A stretch of DNA of 64,000 bases, taken from assembly GCA_017458825.1 (NCBI GenBank), contig JAFSZX010000023.1, positions 62,001-126,000 of the forward strand. The letters are read 5' to 3'. The notes beneath the pieces are model-generated. The model was not told the DNA's origin. It made no database searches and saw nothing but the letters and a program-made list of their open reading frames with translations. The stretch comes from Oscillospiraceae bacterium. Lineage in GTDB: Bacteria; Bacillota; Clostridia; Oscillospirales; Oscillospiraceae. This document shows, in pieces, positions 1 through 8,628 of the stretch. Position numbers and translations under genes: made by a program. Every line of letters starts with the position of its first letter. Position 1 is the first letter of the stretch.

Positions 1-1499
1 TCGATGAGATTGACAGACGCCTTCTCAATGCCGCCGTTGGTATAGGGCGGCGTGAAGTAGATCTCCACCACGTCCTTGCCGGCGACGTCGCCGGTGTTGG
101 TAACGGTCACGTCGAAGGTGACGTTGGAGCCGTCAAAGGCAAAATTGTCGATGGTCTTTTCAAAGGTGGTGTAGCTCAAGCCGTAGCCGAAGGGATACTG
201 CACCGCGTCTTCATAGGTGATGAGGCCCTCCTCGGCAGCGGTTTCATAGAATTTGTAGCCCACATAGATACCTTCCACGTAGTTCACAAACGCCATGTTG
301 CCCTCATAGGCACTGTCGGCGGCGGCAATGGCGTCTTTGAGATCCGCCACGTTGTCATAGGCGAAGTTGCCGAAGTTGTTGAAGGTGGGCGTGGCGGTAA
401 GATCCTTGACAAAGGTATCCACCGTACGGCCGGAGGGGTTGACGGCGCCGGAGAGGATCTCGCCCAGCGCGCTCAGGCCGGTGTTGCCGGCGCCCGGCGC
501 CCAAAGGACCGCGCCGATCTGGGGATATGCGTCCACCCAGCCCAGCTCCATGGTGTTGTTGGCGTTGACAATGACGATGACCTTGTCAAACGCGGCGCAG
601 ACCGTCTCCACCAGATGCTCTTCGGTGACGGACAGCTCCAGATAGTGCTCGCCCGGCTCAAAATCGTCATAGTCGCCGTTGTTGGTGTAGGTGCCGTTGT
701 AGTAGCCGTACTGACCGGTCACGGAGACCTGGTCGACGATGTTGTAGGTGCCGTGGATGACGGCGTTCATATCGGTAGGCAGGTCGGCGCCCTCACCGCC
801 GGAGCGGGAGATAACGATGGCCGCCGTGTCGGAGAACGACTTCGCCCGGGACATCACCTCGTCCGTGTACGCGTCCGCCGTGGGTTCCGGCAGCGTCCAG
901 TCCTGGGCGCTCATGCCCACAGCGGGACGGTCGGCGCGATAGGTCACATACATCTGGGACAGCTCTTCGTTGGTGGTAAAGCCCGCGTCCTTGAGGGATT
1001 GCAGGATGCCCACGGCGGAGGAGCCGTCAGAGGAGCCGGAACCGGTACCGCCCAGGATGGGGTTGGTGGAACCCCAACCGAACACGTTCAGGTTTCCGGC
1101 GGACATGGGAAGCGTGCCGTCGTTCTTCAAAAGGACGATGCCCTCTTCGCCCACGCGTTTGATCACGTCCTTACTGGCGGTGATCGTGGTTTCCTTCAAG
1201 CTGACGCCGGAACCGCGCAGCATGGTGGAAATGTTGGTGTGCAGGGGCCCAAGGCACATCAGGTTTACGCACAGGATGATTGCCAGCAGGACCGCTACGG
1301 TGCCGGTGAGCCGCGTGAAGCCGCGGACGCCCTTTTTCAGCCAGTGCGCCGCGATCAGCACCACGACCAGAACACCGAGAGCGATCAGGATACCCCAGAT
1401 ATAGCTCTCGCACATGGTCAGATAGGTGGTCAGATCCGCCTCACTGACGCCCATATTGTAGAATATGGGCCCGACCAGATTTTTCAGAAACTCTACCAT
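1..1499 (-). CDS. Membrane-anchored GH3 glycosidase, permuted domain order (partial)
   Basis: The start is the ATG at 1499, behind a GGAGG; the gene runs off the left edge, so about 499 N-terminal residues are visible. Two hydrophobic segments (about residues 36-56 and 63-85) anchor the N-terminus. What follows is the part normally found at the C-terminus of family-3 glycosidases: the GH3_C start (LLKNDGTLPM, near residue 122), a long alpha/beta domain with the NPSGR motif, then the FnIII-like domain opening with PFGYGLSYTTF near residue 436. The catalytic barrel with its SDW nucleophile is not seen and must lie beyond the edge, if present. This inverted order is known from some Ruminococcus and Butyrivibrio beta-glucosidases. 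It sits downstream of a sugar symporter and a second GH3, so a beta-glucoside role is inferred. Confidence 0.85.
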   Translation of the reverse strand, partial: MVEFLKNLVGPIFYNMGVSEADLTTYLTMCESYIWGILIALGVLVVVLIAAHWLKKGVRGFTRLTGTVAVLLAIILCVNLMCLGPLHTNISTMLRGSGVSLKETTITASKDVIKRVGEEGIVLLKNDGTLPMSAGNLNVFGWGSTNPILGGTGSGSSDGSSAVGILQSLKDAGFTTNEELSQMYVTYRADRPAVGMSAQDWTLPEPTADAYTDEVMSRAKSFSDTAAIVISRSGGEGADLPTDMNAVIHGTYNIVDQVSVTGQYGYYNGTYTNNGDYDDFEPGEHYLELSVTEEHLVETVCAAFDKVIVIVNANNTMELGWVDAYPQIGAVLWAPGAGNTGLSALGEILSGAVNPSGRTVDTFVKDLTATPTFNNFGNFAYDNVADLKDAIAAADSAYEGNMAFVNYVEGIYVGYKFYETAAEEGLITYEDAVQYPFGYGLSYTTFEKTIDNFAFDGSNVTFDVTVTNTGDVAGKDVVEIYFTPPYTNGGIEKASVNLI

Positions 1500-1539
1500 A
1501 TTTTTCCTCCTTATTTATAAGTGGGCCTTTCGCCCCGGA

Positions 1540-3357
1540 TCACAGTTCCACAGCGCTGCGGCCTGCCGCTTTGCGAAGCGCGTTAAAGCTTTCCAGCAAT
1601 TTCGCCTCCGCCTCAGCCTCCGCCTGCCGCCGCGCATCAGACAGCCGGGCAATGCGGGCTTGCTCCTTCTGCGCCGCATCAGACTGCTTCTTCAGCTCCG
1701 CCTGATACGCCTCTTCGCCCTCTTCCCGACGGATCTTTTCCTCGGCGGAGATATACTCCCGACCTTCCGCCGCCGCCGCGGCTTTCTGATCCGCCACAAT
1801 GGCGTGATGGTCGATCTTGGAGAACTTCTCCACGCCCATGAAGAGGAAGATCAGGAAAATGCCCAGATAGCAGATCGTCTCACCGCCGATAAACACCCAC
1901 GGCATCGCCGCGCGCAGCGCGTCATTGGTCTGCAGGGTGGACACGTCGTAATGAACGCCGGAGAGCACCATATTCAATACGCCGGTGGTCAAACCGGTCA
2001 TGCCTGCCATGATCGCGCCGTAGATGGTCATAGACAATCCGTCGGTACGGACGCCGTGTACAGCTTCCTGATGGTCAAAGATATCCGCCAGCAGCGCCAG
2101 CGACAGATACATGGCGGGGGTGGAGCCCAGCGCCTTGACGATAAAGGAAACGGTGACGATCACGAAATTGTCCGGCGCGAACATACCGATAGCGCCGCCG
2201 ATCACCGCTACCACAGCGCCGCAGAGGATGGCCTTTGCCTTACTGCCCAGCGCGTTTGCCAGCGGCAGAGCGATCACCATGCCGATGGCGGTGGGAATGG
2301 CGCCGATGATCGCCAGCAGACCCTGCATTTCGCCGCCGTACGCCACGGTGTAGTTGCCCAGCGCGTCGGCAAACATAGCGGTGCAGAAATAGTTCTGGGA
2401 CACGTTTTTGATCATGCCGCCGAACTGATAGAGGAAGAAGAACACCATCATGATAATCCAGAACTTGTCGTGCAGGCAGATCTTCGCCTGCGCCTTCAGG
2501 GGAAGCGCCTTCTTTTCCTCGCCCGACGCACCGGACGACATGGTTTCCTCCGTAACACGCTCACGGGTGAAGAAGTACTCGATCAGGGCGCCGATGAAGG
2601 TGATGATGATCAGCGCGATGACAAAGATCTTCCAGTGGGCGTAGGACGCCTGCGCGTCGTAAATGGCGGCGCCGGATTCGTCCACGTAATACTGGATCAC
2701 GCCGGCGCTGTTTGTCACCGCCGTACCCTTGCCGCTCATGTCGTAGACGAACAGGAGATTCAAAAAGAACGGCAGGATCATGCTGGAAAGCCCCATCGCC
2801 GCCAGCATGGTGGCGTTGGAAATGGTGGCAAGCAGACCCCGATCTTTGCCGTTGCGGGTGGAAAGGCTCACCAGCGCCGCGTGGGGCGTGTAGTACATGG
2901 GATAGGCAAAGGCGAACCACAGATTATAGCCGATGGCGATGCAGATCAGCGCCCCGGTGTGCCACTGGGTATTGTCGGCGTTGTACGGCGAGAAGACGAA
3001 GAGGAACAAAAGCGCCAGCAGACTGATGGGAACGGACACCAACAGCAACGGACGCGCCTTGCCGTTTTTAGAGCGGATCTTATCCATCAGCCGCCCGACC
3101 AGAATGTTGCCCAGCACCACGAAGATCACGGAGATGACAGGCAGCCACGTGAAAAACGCGCTCGCCCAGTTGTTGATGTGCAGTACGTCGGACATATACT
3201 TATTGAAATAGTTCGACAGTACGGAGTTGGCAAGTAACGCCAGCGTCGGGCCCAACAGGTAGCCGATGGCGCCCTCGGGGATCAGGGTGACGTTGTTTTT
3301 CTTAATCAGGCTGGGGGGGAGCTTATCGAAAAAGCTGCCGGATACTGCGTTTTTCAT
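1540..3357 (-). CDS. GPH-family sugar:cation symporter (MFS)
   Basis: This 605-residue transporter has about twelve hydrophobic segments. Its N-terminus (IPEGAIGYLLGPTLALLANS) and internal pattern fit the glycoside-pentoside-hexuronide:cation symporters, which import sugars or glycosides with Na+ or H+. The start chosen is the ATG at 3357, preceded by AAGGAGGC; the open frame continues 114 codons further upstream but that stretch is antisense-like and has no ribosome site. The last 90 or so residues form a highly charged Ala/Glu/Arg-rich tail, probably a cytoplasmic coiled coil, which is longer than usual in the family. It lies between two GH3 genes, so import of beta-linked oligosaccharides or glycosides is the likely role; the substrate cannot be read from sequence. 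Confidence 0.85.
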   Translation of the reverse strand: MKNAVSGSFFDKLPPSLIKKNNVTLIPEGAIGYLLGPTLALLANSVLSNYFNKYMSDVLHINNWASAFFTWLPVISVIFVVLGNILVGRLMDKIRSKNGKARPLLLVSVPISLLALLFLFVFSPYNADNTQWHTGALICIAIGYNLWFAFAYPMYYTPHAALVSLSTRNGKDRGLLATISNATMLAAMGLSSMILPFFLNLLFVYDMSGKGTAVTNSAGVIQYYVDESGAAIYDAQASYAHWKIFVIALIIITFIGALIEYFFTRERVTEETMSSGASGEEKKALPLKAQAKICLHDKFWIIMMVFFFLYQFGGMIKNVSQNYFCTAMFADALGNYTVAYGGEMQGLLAIIGAIPTAIGMVIALPLANALGSKAKAILCGAVVAVIGGAIGMFAPDNFVIVTVSFIVKALGSTPAMYLSLALLADIFDHQEAVHGVRTDGLSMTIYGAIMAGMTGLTTGVLNMVLSGVHYDVSTLQTNDALRAAMPWVFIGGETICYLGIFLIFLFMGVEKFSKIDHHAIVADQKAAAAAEGREYISAEEKIRREEGEEAYQAELKKQSDAAQKEQARIARLSDARRQAEAEAEAKLLESFNALRKAAGRSAVEL

Positions 3358-3368
3358 GTTGTGCCTCC

Positions 3369-5795
3369 TTACTCCAATGCTTTTTGCCGCTTGGCAACAC
3401 CGCGCTGTTTGAAAAATCCCGCGATGATCTTGCCGAGACCTTTGCAACAGGCGATGGCGTGACCGTTGACGATGGTGAGGATCCCGTCGCACATCTCCTG
3501 GGAACACATGCCGCCCGCCATTTTTCCGATGGCGCGGATGGGCATATTGTAGATAAAGGTGATGTTCAGATCCGGCTCGCCCTTTCGGATGCTCTTTTGC
3601 AGCAGGGCGTCCATGATCTTCCACACAAGGCGCGCCTTGAGGCTCTTGGCGTAGTATAGCTGACCGATGGCGTCGTTGGCGCGGATAACGCCCGACCACG
3701 ATCCGTCGGGAATGGGGTGACCCAGCAGGGTTTCAAATTCCGCGTCGGAAACCGCGCGGATATCGCCGCTGAAATAGCTGGGCAATTTTGCCGGATCCTC
3801 CGGCTTCGGCGCGTCGGTGCCCTGCACCGTTACCGTACCCGTGAGTTTGATATCCGCCACGGAGGCGCCGATCAGAAGATCGTATTCACCGCCGTCGATC
3901 TCAAAACGATCCGTCACGCTGTTCCAGTAGCGGAACGCCTTGTCGTCCAGCGGAATGGTGACTTCCCGACTCTCGCCCGCCTTGAGGAATACCTTGGCAA
4001 AGCCCTTGAGTTCCTTGTTGGGGCGATAGACCGAGGGGTTCTTGGCGTGAACGTAAAGCTGTGCCACCTCCGCGCCGTCCCGCTCGCCGGTGTTGGTGAG
4101 GGTAAAGGTCGCCGCCTGCGGCGTGACGCGCAGATCCGCGTAGGCAAAGGTGGTGTAGCTCAAGCCAAAGCCGAAGGGGAAGGTGACGGGGATCTTGGCG
4201 GTGTCATAGTAGCGATAGCCCACGTACAGTCCCTCGCGATACTCCACCGTCCGCTCCTTTGCCGGAAAATACGGGGCGGAGGGGCAGTCCTCATACCGCA
4301 CGGGATAGCTCTCACTGAGCTTGCCGGAGGGGTTTACCTCGCCCAGAAGCACCCGCAGTACGGCGCCGGCGCCGGCTTGGCCGCAGAGGTATCCGTGTAC
4401 CAGCGCCCGACACCGATCCAGCCACGGCATCTCCACCGAAGAGCCGGCGGACAATACGACGATGACGTTTTCATTGACGGCGCTGACAGCGTTGAGCGCG
4501 TCGATCTGGCATTGAGGCAGTGCCAGCGTGGAGCGATCAAGACCCTCCGACTCGCTGATCTCATCCAGACCCAGATATAAGAGCACATAATCCGCTTGTT
4601 TTGCCAGGTCCACCGCCTCGGCAATCCGCGCCGGATCCGTGGCGCCGTGACGGGGATAGGCGGAGGCGAAGCCTGCCACGTCAAAGGCGTAGTTGCCGAT
4701 CACGTCCATCGTGTGATCCAGCCTGGTGCAGTTGACCACAGAGGAGCCGGCGCCCTGATAGCGCGCCTTTTGCGCAAACTCACCGATCACCGCCACGCGG
4801 CTTCCCTTGGCAAGGGGCAGAAGGTTCCCCTCGTTCTTCAGCAGGACGATGCTCTGCTCACTGCACTTTTGGGCAAAGGCGTGGTGGGCGTCCGCGTCAA
4901 AGGGTTTGCCCTTATGCGGATCCACCGCCTTGCGGGTGGAGAGCATCACATCCAGCAGTTCGTCTACCCGAACGTCGATCTCCGACTCGCTGATCCGACC
5001 CTCCGCCACCGCCTGCATGAGTTGGCGCGGTCCGTCGCCGCCGGTGCCGGGCATCTCCAGATGACTGCCTGCCCGAACGCCCTCGGTAAAATCGTTGTTG
5101 GCGCCCCAGTCGGACACCACAAAGCCGTCAAAACCCCAACTGTCCCGCAGGATCTCCTGCAAAAGATGGGCGTTTTCATTGGCATAGACGCCGTTGACCA
5201 TGTTGTAAGAGGACATGATAGACTTGGGATGCCCTTCCTTGACGGCGATCTCAAAGTTGGTCAGATAGATCTCCCGAAGCGTCCGCTCATCCACCACGGA
5301 ATCCGACGCCATGCGCCGCAGTTCCGTGTTGTTGGCGGCGAAATGCTTGGGGCAGGCGGAGACGCCGTTTGCCTGCATTCCGCGGATATACCCCGCCGCC
5401 ATTTTGCCCGCCAGATACGGGTCTTCGGAAAAGTATTCAAAATTGCGGCCGCAAAACGGATTGCGCTTGATATTCATGCCCGGTCCCAGCAATACGCACA
5501 CGTCCTGACTGGCGGCCTCCTCGCCCAGCATCCTGCCCAGCTCCTCACCCAGCGCCACGTCCCAGGAATTTGCCATGGTGGCGGCGGTGGGATAGCAGGT
5601 GGCAGGCAGAGAACCGCCCAGACCGAGCTGATCGCCGGCGCCTTCCTGCTTGCGGATGCCGTGAGGTCCGTCCGACAGCGTCATATTCCCGATGCCCAGC
5701 CGCTTGACACTCTGGCTCTGCCAGAAGTCTCTGCCGGACAAGAGGTGGCATTTTTCCTCCAGCGTCAGTTTTTCGATCAGATCCGAATGCTTCAT
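3369..5795 (-). CDS. GH3 beta-glucosidase, conventional domain order
   Basis: This 808-residue protein has no signal peptide, so it should act on imported glycosides in the cytoplasm. The N-terminal barrel (about 1-290) carries the conserved KH pair (K150, H151) and the nucleophile Asp229 in FVVSDWGA. The GH3_C domain begins near residue 315 (IVLLKNEGNLLPL) and holds a candidate acid/base Glu near 418 (SESEGLDR). The FnIII-like domain occupies about 560-660. A further 130-residue C-terminal extension (about 675-808, with FIYNMPIRAIGKMAGGM) is outside the core fold; similar tails occur on other clostridial GH3 enzymes, as I recall. Start at 5795 is set by GGAAAGGAAG. It is the first gene of the operon with the symporter and the permuted GH3. 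Confidence 0.9.
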   Translation of the reverse strand: MKHSDLIEKLTLEEKCHLLSGRDFWQSQSVKRLGIGNMTLSDGPHGIRKQEGAGDQLGLGGSLPATCYPTAATMANSWDVALGEELGRMLGEEAASQDVCVLLGPGMNIKRNPFCGRNFEYFSEDPYLAGKMAAGYIRGMQANGVSACPKHFAANNTELRRMASDSVVDERTLREIYLTNFEIAVKEGHPKSIMSSYNMVNGVYANENAHLLQEILRDSWGFDGFVVSDWGANNDFTEGVRAGSHLEMPGTGGDGPRQLMQAVAEGRISESEIDVRVDELLDVMLSTRKAVDPHKGKPFDADAHHAFAQKCSEQSIVLLKNEGNLLPLAKGSRVAVIGEFAQKARYQGAGSSVVNCTRLDHTMDVIGNYAFDVAGFASAYPRHGATDPARIAEAVDLAKQADYVLLYLGLDEISESEGLDRSTLALPQCQIDALNAVSAVNENVIVVLSAGSSVEMPWLDRCRALVHGYLCGQAGAGAVLRVLLGEVNPSGKLSESYPVRYEDCPSAPYFPAKERTVEYREGLYVGYRYYDTAKIPVTFPFGFGLSYTTFAYADLRVTPQAATFTLTNTGERDGAEVAQLYVHAKNPSVYRPNKELKGFAKVFLKAGESREVTIPLDDKAFRYWNSVTDRFEIDGGEYDLLIGASVADIKLTGTVTVQGTDAPKPEDPAKLPSYFSGDIRAVSDAEFETLLGHPIPDGSWSGVIRANDAIGQLYYAKSLKARLVWKIMDALLQKSIRKGEPDLNITFIYNMPIRAIGKMAGGMCSQEMCDGILTIVNGHAIACCKGLGKIIAGFFKQRGVAKRQKALE

Positions 5796-6005
5796 GGTCC
5801 ACTTCCTTTCCCGATTCTCGGTGAAAAACAAAAGACACCGACCGATACGCAGGGACAGATCGTGTCAGCAAAACCTTCATCAGCCTGTCCGACTCCGCGG
5901 CTCACATACTGAAGGATGTGGGGATGACGATTCCGGATAAGCTGGCAAGGGCTGCACGCCGCGTCCCGCTTGAACGATGCGTATCAACCAGTGATCTTTT
6001 TCATC
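5796..6005 (-). other. Long untranslated leader of the GH3 operon
   Basis: These 210 bases lie between the predicted start of transcription and the GH3 ribosome site. I see no terminator, no recognisable riboswitch and no convincing gene on either strand. One plus-strand frame stays open between about 5865 and 6000 but has no start signal. It may hold regulator sites or be simple leader. Confidence 0.35.
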
Positions 6006-6034
6006 ATTATACATGACAGATACTTCGCTGTAAA
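6006..6034 (-). promoter_or_regulatory. Promoter for the beta-glucosidase operon
   Basis: On the minus strand TTTACA (6034-6029) and a perfect TATAAT (6011-6006) are separated by 17 bases. Transcription would start near 5999, giving a leader of about 200 nt before the GH3 start at 5795. It faces away from the LysR promoter at 6151-6179. Confidence 0.7.
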
Positions 6035-6150
6035 ATACCAATAACGCAATCTGCTATAACTTAAACGCATGGTAAGTGCGAATTTTTGTGCATTATCGAC
6101 AGTTTTACAGAAAAGTTTTTTCCAAATCTGTCACTAATTCTCTTTTTTTA

Positions 6151-6179
6151 TTGCGGTGCTGTATAAAAAGAGGTATAAT
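6151..6179 (+). promoter_or_regulatory. Promoter for the LysR gene
   Basis: TTGCGG (6151-6156) and TATAAT (6174-6179) are 17 bases apart. A second TATAAT-like box, GTATAATTT, follows about 15 bases later. The 115 bases between this and the divergent GH3 promoter include two ATAAC repeats around 6040-6060 that could be part of a LysR site; that is inference. Confidence 0.65.
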
Positions 6180-6234
6180 ACGGTTGCGGTATAATTTGCG
6201 TGCATATTTATCTGAAAGGACGGGGATCGGGTCC

Positions 6235-7086
6235 ATGGTGGAGATCAAACAGCTCCGGCAGCTTGTTACCATCGCCGAATGCGGCACCATGACCGCCGCG
6301 GCAAAAAAGCTCTATCTCTCCCAGCCGGCGCTCAGCCGCTCCATGCAGCGGCTGGAGAGCGCGCTGTCGGTGAACCTTTTTGACCACGGGCAAAATAGCG
6401 CCCGACTCAATGAGACCGGCCGTCTGGCGGTGGAACACGCCGGAGAGCTCCTGCGCCAGATCGACGCGCTCCCCGAACAGCTCCGCGCCTTTGCCCGCAG
6501 TTTGAAAACCGTTTCCATCGGCGCCAGCGCGCCGGCGCCGTTGCGGGTGTTGACGGAAGCGTTGCGCCTGTATTACCCGGAGATGATCGTCGCGTCTGTT
6601 ATGACGGGGCAGGAGGAGCTGAGCTCCGGATTGCTGGAGGATCGGTTTCAACTGATCCTTGTTGAAAAACCGCCTCAAGCGCAAGGCGTTCTGGCGCGAA
6701 AATACGTGACGGAGCGGATCTGCCTGAGTGTTCAGCGGGATCACCCGCTGGCCGGACGGGAATCCGTATCGCTGGCGGATCTTGCGGGGTTGACGATCCT
6801 GGGCTATGAGAACATCGGGCGCTGGGCACTGCTGCACCACAGGCTTCACGACACGCGGCTCATCATCGAAAAGGATCCGGACGTGCGCAAGGAATTGATC
6901 ATCCACGCCGCGCTGCCCGCGTTTTTGTCCAACATGAATGAGGCGTTCGGGGAGCTTTCACGGGAGCGGGTGCCGGTTCCCATTGACGATGAAGAGGCAA
7001 GCGCCGACTTTTATCTGTGCGCAAAAGAGAGCGGCGAGGCGTTTCTTGATCGGCTTTCGCCCTCCGCCGGCGTTACGGCGCCGTAA
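6235..7086 (+). CDS. LysR-family transcriptional regulator
   Basis: This is a 283-residue regulator. The N-terminal winged helix-turn-helix (about 1-60) has the typical LysR pattern MTAAAKKLYLSQPALSRSMQ followed by RLESALSVNLFDH. The rest is a periplasmic-binding-protein-like effector domain, somewhat short for the family. The ATG at 6235 is preferred over the longer frame from 6076 because the LysR fold starts there; a GAAAGGA lies about 13 bases upstream. Divergent placement next to the GH3/symporter operon suggests it controls that operon and itself in response to a sugar-derived signal, which is inferred from the usual LysR layout. Confidence 0.85.
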   Translation: MVEIKQLRQLVTIAECGTMTAAAKKLYLSQPALSRSMQRLESALSVNLFDHGQNSARLNETGRLAVEHAGELLRQIDALPEQLRAFARSLKTVSIGASAPAPLRVLTEALRLYYPEMIVASVMTGQEELSSGLLEDRFQLILVEKPPQAQGVLARKYVTERICLSVQRDHPLAGRESVSLADLAGLTILGYENIGRWALLHHRLHDTRLIIEKDPDVRKELIIHAALPAFLSNMNEAFGELSRERVPVPIDDEEASADFYLCAKESGEAFLDRLSPSAGVTAP

Positions 7087-7100
7087 AAAAACAAAAAGGG

Positions 7101-7134
7101 AGCGACCCTTCCGAAGAAGGGTCGCTTTTTTCTG
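7101..7134 (+). terminator. Terminator between the LysR gene and the GH25 gene
   Basis: GCGACCCTTC / GAAGGGTCGC form a ten-pair stem with a CGAA loop, followed by TTTTTT. A run of A on the left means it can also stop minus-strand transcripts from the lysis cassette. Confidence 0.85.
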
Positions 7135-7150
7135 TGCAAAGGCGCGCGGT

Positions 7151-8044
7151 TCAGCACAAAAGCTGTCGCCACGTCTGGCGTCCGATCACACCGTCGGCGG
7201 TCAAACCGCGGTTTTTTTGATACGCCACGACCGCGGCATACGTTTTGGCGCCAAAGCCGCCGTCTACCGCCAGACCCGCGTCAAAATAGGCGTTGAGCAG
7301 TATCTGGGCGGTTTTGACAAAGCCGCTGTTACTGCCGCGCTGAAGCACCGGCAGAGATACCGTGCAGGTGTCCGGCGCCGGATCGGACTGGGACGGCGGT
7401 TGGGACTGGGACGGCGAAAAGCCGTTCTTGCCCGCCGCCTTGATCTGCGAGGGATAATCTGTGAGCAGATAGTCCTGATCGCACACCACGCCCGCGATTT
7501 TGTTGCTCCGCAGGAGATTCGTTTCTCCGCCGAATTGCCAGATCCCCATAGGCTGAAAGGAACAGGTCTTTGTCCAAGACGCTACCCAGTGGGGCACCGC
7601 GGATAGCTCTTCATCGTAAAAATACACGGGAAACGCCGCGCGGAACGAGTAAATACCGCCGTACATCCCATAGCTCTCTATCTTCTCCAGCCATGCGCGC
7701 ACAACGTCCGTCAGCGCCCGTTTACCCAGCGCCAGCTGCTCCTTGTTCTCCACATCCATGAACACCGGCAGTTCAAATTGCCGATCTTTACAGCAGTGCT
7801 GGTAGAAATATGACGCCTCCTGCCGGGCCTGTTCCACCGTCAGCGCTTTGGAAAACCAGTAACAGCCCACGTTCAGACCCTGTGCCTTTGCCTTTTGATA
7901 GTTCTCGGCAAACCGGCTGTCCACGTATAATCCGTCGTCACCGCCGCCGCCTTTGATGATGACGAAGGTGACGCCCTCCGCCTTGGCTTTGGCGAAGTCA
8001 AACGCGCCCTGCCAGCGAGAAACGTCGATCCCAAACTGTTTCAA
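7151..8044 (-). CDS. GH25 lysozyme (endolysin) with peptidoglycan-binding domain
   Basis: This is a 297-residue muramidase that cleaves the MurNAc-GlcNAc bond of peptidoglycan. The GH25 domain (about 1-200) shows the opening GIDVSRWQG and the catalytic region VFMDVEN. A Ser/Pro/Gln-rich linker leads to a C-terminal peptidoglycan-binding repeat (about 230-297) with VDGGFGAKT and ADGVIGRQTW. There is no signal peptide, so release would depend on the adjacent holin-like protein, as in phages. I chose the TTG at 8044 because the AGGAGG of the site overlaps the alternative GTG at 8056; four residues are at stake. It is the last gene of a four-gene cassette that lacks any phage structural neighbours. 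Confidence 0.85.
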   Translation of the reverse strand: MKQFGIDVSRWQGAFDFAKAKAEGVTFVIIKGGGGDDGLYVDSRFAENYQKAKAQGLNVGCYWFSKALTVEQARQEASYFYQHCCKDRQFELPVFMDVENKEQLALGKRALTDVVRAWLEKIESYGMYGGIYSFRAAFPVYFYDEELSAVPHWVASWTKTCSFQPMGIWQFGGETNLLRSNKIAGVVCDQDYLLTDYPSQIKAAGKNGFSPSQSQPPSQSDPAPDTCTVSLPVLQRGSNSGFVKTAQILLNAYFDAGLAVDGGFGAKTYAAVVAYQKNRGLTADGVIGRQTWRQLLC

Positions 8045-8071
8045 ACCCCATCTCACCTCCTGCCTTCCATC

Positions 8072-8293
8072 TTATGTGGCGGCGGCGTCTTTTGTGACGC
8101 GGTGGTATTCGGCGCTGGACGCGCCCAACAGCGCGCCCAGCAGGATGGAAAGCGCCGCGCAGGTCTGCAAAATCTCCTCGCCCCGAGGCCAGCCCCAAAT
8201 GCCGGAGAGCGTGCAGTAACACACGCCTACGGCGTCCAGCGCGATCATCGCCACCCATTTGAGGATATCGTATACCTTGTTGTTCAGTTTCAT
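8072..8293 (-). CDS. Hol44-like phage holin
   Basis: This 73-residue protein has two hydrophobic segments (about 9-31 and 42-60) joined by a short turn with GIWGWPRGEE, a pattern I recognise from the holin superfamily V / Hol44 group. Holins make membrane lesions that let an endolysin reach the wall. The ATG at 8293 follows GAGGAGG by seven bases and shares one base with the stop of the gene upstream. Its position just before the GH25 gene supports the assignment. Confidence 0.75.
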   Translation of the reverse strand: MKLNNKVYDILKWVAMIALDAVGVCYCTLSGIWGWPRGEEILQTCAALSILLGALLGASSAEYHRVTKDAAAT

Positions 8294-8628
8294 CACGCGT
8301 CCTCCTCGTCCTGACCGAACAGGCTGGGCGCCATGCGAAGCTCCACCAGCTCCGTTTCCAGATCCAGACCGCCGGCAGTTACCGGACGCACGTCCAGCCA
8401 GAAAGACTGGGACGGATAGAAAAGCCGCGTTTCCTCCCGCGTCCAGGGTACCAAGAGCCGATCCGCGCCTACGCCGATGCAGTTGCCGGTGCCGTCGGCT
8501 TTCCAGACGGCGCCTTTCCGCGCGCCGCCGTTTTTATACTGCCGGTACATGATGTCCACCTGTGATAACTCCGCCAGCGTGACGTTCAACAGCTCGATTT
8601 CCATGTATGCGTTGCTCTCGCGTTTCAT
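8293..8628 (-). CDS. Phage-type small protein of the lysis cassette
   Basis: This 111-residue protein is soluble-looking, without signal peptide or membrane segment. It contains WKADGTGNCIG and LLVPWTREETRLFYPSQSFW, which resembles small proteins I associate with the late region of Firmicutes prophages, but I cannot name its function. The ATG at 8628 follows GGGAGG by seven bases and overlaps the stop of the gene upstream as ATGA. The tight coupling suggests it is made together with the holin and lysozyme. Confidence 0.6.
   Translation of the reverse strand: MKRESNAYMEIELLNVTLAELSQVDIMYRQYKNGGARKGAVWKADGTGNCIGVGADRLLVPWTREETRLFYPSQSFWLDVRPVTAGGLDLETELVELRMAPSLFGQDEEDA

Noticed and set aside
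5865..6000. Open plus-strand frame between the GH3 and LysR genes
   Set aside because: It has no start or ribosome site and no family resemblance; it lies in the predicted leader of the GH3 operon.
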